DNA of 64,000 nt from Microbacterium sp. VKM Ac-2870 (GTDB lineage Bacteria > Actinomycetota > Actinomycetes > Actinomycetales > Microbacteriaceae): NCBI RefSeq assembly GCF_015350795.1, contig NZ_JADKSH010000004.1:186001-250000 (forward strand). Direction: 5' to 3'. The position numbers and the translations under genes were made by a program. The notes beneath the pieces were generated by a model that ran no database searches, was not told where the DNA came from, and worked only from the letters and a program-made list of their open reading frames with translations. This document shows, one piece after another, positions 61,651 through 64,000 of this stretch. Within the stretch, counting starts at the first letter, position 1, and the number at the start of each line of letters is the position of its first letter.

Positions 61651-63060
61651 ATGTCGAACCAGGCCGACCTTCTTACCCGCGTGAGTGCACAGGAGGGTGT
61701 GGGGCGAGAGATCCACGACCCCGCCACTGGTGCCGTGATCGGGTTTGCACCCGTCCACACTGTTGCCGACCTCGACAGCGCCGTCGCCGCGGCGCGAGCT
61801 GCTCAGCCGGCGTGGGCTGCTCTCGGTCACGCCAAGCGCATCGAACTGCTGAACGCCGTCGCCGACAAGATCGACGCGAACGCCGAAGAGCTCGCCCAAC
61901 TGCTCTCGCGCGAGCAGGGCAAGCCACTCAACGGGCCTAACGCCCGCTTCGAAGTCGGGGCCTGCTCGGTCTGGCTGCGTGCCACCGCCGCCACGGTCCT
62001 CGAGACCGAGACCGTTGTCGCTGACGAGGCCAACCCCTCCCAGCTCTTCTATAAGGCCCTGGGTGTCGTGGGCGCCATCGGCCCCTGGAACTGGCCGCTC
62101 ATGATCTCCATCTGGCAGATCGCGCCCTCGCTGCGCATGGGCAATACCGTTGTGGTCAAGCCCTCGGAGTTCACCCCGCTCAGTGTGCTCGCGCTGCTGG
62201 AGGTCATGAACGAGGTGCTTCCCGCCGACGTGCTCGTCGGGGTCTCCGGCGACCGTGAGGTCGGGGCACGCCTGGCGTCGCACCCCGACATCGACAAGAT
62301 CATGTTCACCGGCTCGACGGCCACGGGGCGGGCGATCATCCGCTCGTCTGCAGACAACCTCGCGCGGCTCACCCTCGAGCTCGGCGGCAACGATGCGGGA
62401 ATCGTGCTGCCCGGCACCGACCCCGCGGCGATCGCGGAGAACCTGTTTTGGGGTGCCTTCATCAACACCGGCCAGACCTGCGCCGCGCTCAAGCGTCTGT
62501 ACGTGCACGACTCGATCTACGAGCAGGTCATCGAAGAGCTCGCCGGCATCGCCGCGAAGATGCCGATGGGCAACGGGCTCGACGAGAACAACGTGCTCGG
62601 CCCGTTGCAGAACAAGAAGCAGTTCGACATCGTCTCAGACCTCGTCGAGGATGCCCGCAAGCGTGGTGGCCGCATAGTGACGGGCGGCTCGCCCGCCACC
62701 GAGCTCGGCGAGCTGTTCTACCCGATCACGCTCGTGGCCGACCTCAAAGACGGCGACCCGCTCGTCGACGAGGAGCAGTTCGGCCCCGCCCTGCCGATCA
62801 TCAAGTACACGGACGTCGAGGATGCGATAGCCAGCGCGAACCGCCTTGAGGCCGGCCTCGGTGCCTCCGTGTGGTCCGCCGACCCCGCGGCGGCCCGCGA
62901 GGTCGCCGTGCGCATCGAGTCGGGCACCGTCTGGATCAACCAGCACGGCACCATCCACCCGATGGCCCCGTTCGGCGGGGTGAAGGGCTCGGGCTACGGG
63001 CTCGAGTTCGGCGTCGAGGGCCTCAAGTCGGTGTCGATCCCGCAGGTCATCACCGGCTGA
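61651..63060 (+). CDS. Aldehyde dehydrogenase (arylacetaldehyde dehydrogenase by context)
   Basis: About 469 residues from ATG 61651 (GAGGAGAAC). ALDH fold with GPWNWPLMISIWQIAPSL, catalytic Glu in LELGGNDAGI and Cys in NTGQTCAALKR. Follows the amine-oxidase regulator gene by 106 bp; the predicted substrate is the (hydroxy)phenylacetaldehyde made by the oxidase or the phospho-lyase. Sequence alone does not fix the aldehyde. Confidence 0.85.
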   Translation: MSNQADLLTRVSAQEGVGREIHDPATGAVIGFAPVHTVADLDSAVAAARAAQPAWAALGHAKRIELLNAVADKIDANAEELAQLLSREQGKPLNGPNARFEVGACSVWLRATAATVLETETVVADEANPSQLFYKALGVVGAIGPWNWPLMISIWQIAPSLRMGNTVVVKPSEFTPLSVLALLEVMNEVLPADVLVGVSGDREVGARLASHPDIDKIMFTGSTATGRAIIRSSADNLARLTLELGGNDAGIVLPGTDPAAIAENLFWGAFINTGQTCAALKRLYVHDSIYEQVIEELAGIAAKMPMGNGLDENNVLGPLQNKKQFDIVSDLVEDARKRGGRIVTGGSPATELGELFYPITLVADLKDGDPLVDEEQFGPALPIIKYTDVEDAIASANRLEAGLGASVWSADPAAAREVAVRIESGTVWINQHGTIHPMAPFGGVKGSGYGLEFGVEGLKSVSIPQVITG

Positions 63061-63127
63061 GCATGAGCTGCATCTGCACAGTCACCTTCGATGCCGGCGT
63101 CTCCACCGTCGAGCGATTGTGCTGCGG

Positions 63128-63562
63128 TCAGGTGGTCCAGGCGGCGGCGATGCTGCGGTCGACGACTCGTCGCCAGCCTGCTGGGGGTGAGGGGTCGTGA
63201 CTTGCGGTCCCGGCCATCCACAGCACGGTCATGAGGTCGTCAGCCGTGAAGTCTCGGGAGAGGGTGCCGGCGGCGTGGGCATCGTCGATCAGGTCCTGAC
63301 CGAGGGCCGTTGATCGATCGCATGCTTCGATGAGCGAGGTGGCGTTCGGGAAGCGACGGAGCATGGCGTCGTTCAGCGCCGGATCGCTGAGCGTCAGGTC
63401 GATCATTCCTGCGATGAATGCCTCCAGCCGTGCGCGGGGCGATGGCTGGCTCAGCGACTGCTCCTTGAGCGCCAGGAGTTTCTCGCCGGCGACTGCGGGG
63501 ACTACCGCGTCGATGAGGTCCTCCCGGGATCCGACCCGGTTGTAGAGAGTCCCGATGCTCAC
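63128..63562 (-). pseudogene. TetR-family regulator, 5'-truncated
   Basis: The in-frame sequence holds the end of the HTH (PLEEVAREAGVSIGTLYNRVGSREDLI) and a full TetR C-terminal domain. The first ~20 residues of the HTH are missing: upstream the frame reads unrelated Arg-rich sequence and then a TAG at about 63660. No start codon precedes the HTH except the internal GTG at 63562. It abuts the rhamnosidase remnant. Confidence 0.65.
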
Positions 63563-63622
63563 GCCGGCCTCGCGAGCGACCTCCTCCAGCGGGGCGGAGA
63601 GCCCACGGCGGGTCTCGCCCCG

Positions 63623-63892
63623 GTGGGTCCGGCGTACAGCCGCATACGCATCGCACTGCTAGTTGGATTCGGGCCGACCAGTGCCCGCACCTCGGTGGTG
63701 ACCCCCTACGGCCGTGCTGCGGTGGCGTGGAGCATCGACGGGGACGAAGTCGTTCTCGATGCTGCGGTCCCGCCGGGGTGCTCAGCGGAGGTTGAGATCG
63801 GAGCCTTCAATGCGGAGCTCGGCGGGGGGAACCACAGCCTAAGGATCCCGCTCGCGGTCGCGATGCGCGACTCGGATGTGCGCGTTTCCTGA
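63623..63892 (+). pseudogene. Alpha-L-rhamnosidase C-terminal remnant
   Basis: Translates to the typical C-terminal beta-sandwich of bacterial alpha-L-rhamnosidases: TSARTSVVTPYGRAAVAW, VVLDAAVPPGCSAEVEIG, ELGGGNHSLRIP. Everything 5' of it (catalytic barrel) is absent; homology-like sequence starts near 63668. The remaining 108 bp to the window end show no gene. Confidence 0.6.
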
Positions 63893-64000
63893 GTTGTCGC
63901 TGGGATGTGGGCAGCATCGCCTCCCGAGGTATCCATCTTCGCGCGATGTGTTGCGACACGTCCTTCGGGAGCCGCAAAGACGGTCCGTCGCAGAGCTATC

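Noticed and set aside
1-64000. Restriction-modification, toxin-antitoxin, phage-defence or biosynthetic (NRPS/PKS) systems
   Set aside because: No matching motifs were seen. The XRE/membrane pair was considered as toxin-antitoxin but the partner is a polytopic membrane protein without toxin features.

Overview
The window is high-GC DNA from an actinobacterium, most likely a member of the Microbacteriaceae. This is judged from frequent GTG starts, four-base ATGA/GTGA gene couplings, an actinobacterial exopolysaccharide locus and close resemblance of several enzymes to Arthrobacter/Brevibacterium proteins. It has no rRNA, no intact tRNA and no CRISPR array.

1-20.2 kb is a surface-polysaccharide locus. 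A huge secreted PKD/LamG protein (cut by the window start) is followed by a Wzy-like polymerase, glycosyltransferases, a secreted beta-helix protein, a Wzz/BY-kinase with a nearby low-molecular-weight tyrosine phosphatase, a GT2-GtrA fusion, a pyruvyl transferase, a Wzx flippase and a WbaP-type initiating sugar transferase. Together these make up a Wzx/Wzy assembly line for a probably pyruvylated polymer.

20.4-27.3 kb is mixed housekeeping and accessory DNA. It holds a carboxylesterase, a SnoaL-like lipoprotein, a small membrane protein with a divergent TetR regulator, a membrane protein/XRE regulator pair under a very clean double operator, an unassigned gene, and a single-PASTA-domain protein coupled to an unassigned protein. 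At 27.33 kb lies the 3' half of a tRNA-Phe gene followed by what looks like its native terminator. This is the kind of scar an integrated element leaves; the orientation puts the element to the right.

27.6-63.1 kb is a catabolic island. Its core is the homoprotocatechuate meta-cleavage route: a 3-hydroxybenzoate-4-hydroxylase-like flavoprotein, HpaD, HpaE, an HpaG-RraA fusion, HpaH, HpaI and succinate-semialdehyde dehydrogenase, with IclR and GntR regulators. Around it are genes that could feed arylacetates into that route: a TPQ copper amine oxidase with an arylacetaldehyde-type dehydrogenase; an APH-type kinase next to an ethanolamine-phosphate-phospho-lyase-like PLP enzyme and an SDR; an APC permease; a FeaR-like AraC regulator; a Liv-type ABC importer; a GMC oxidoreductase and an amidohydrolase; and a three-domain P450-FprA-flavodoxin fusion coupled to a cytosolic HtaA-domain protein.

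My reading (inference) is that the island degrades aromatic biogenic amines such as tyramine, dopamine, octopamine, synephrine or phenylephrine types. The amine oxidase would handle simple arylethylamines, and the kinase/phospho-lyase pair would handle beta-hydroxylated ones. Both would yield an arylacetaldehyde, then an arylacetate, then homoprotocatechuate, then pyruvate and succinate. The right edge at about 63.6 kb is a junction between a 5'-truncated TetR gene and the 3' end of an alpha-L-rhamnosidase gene.
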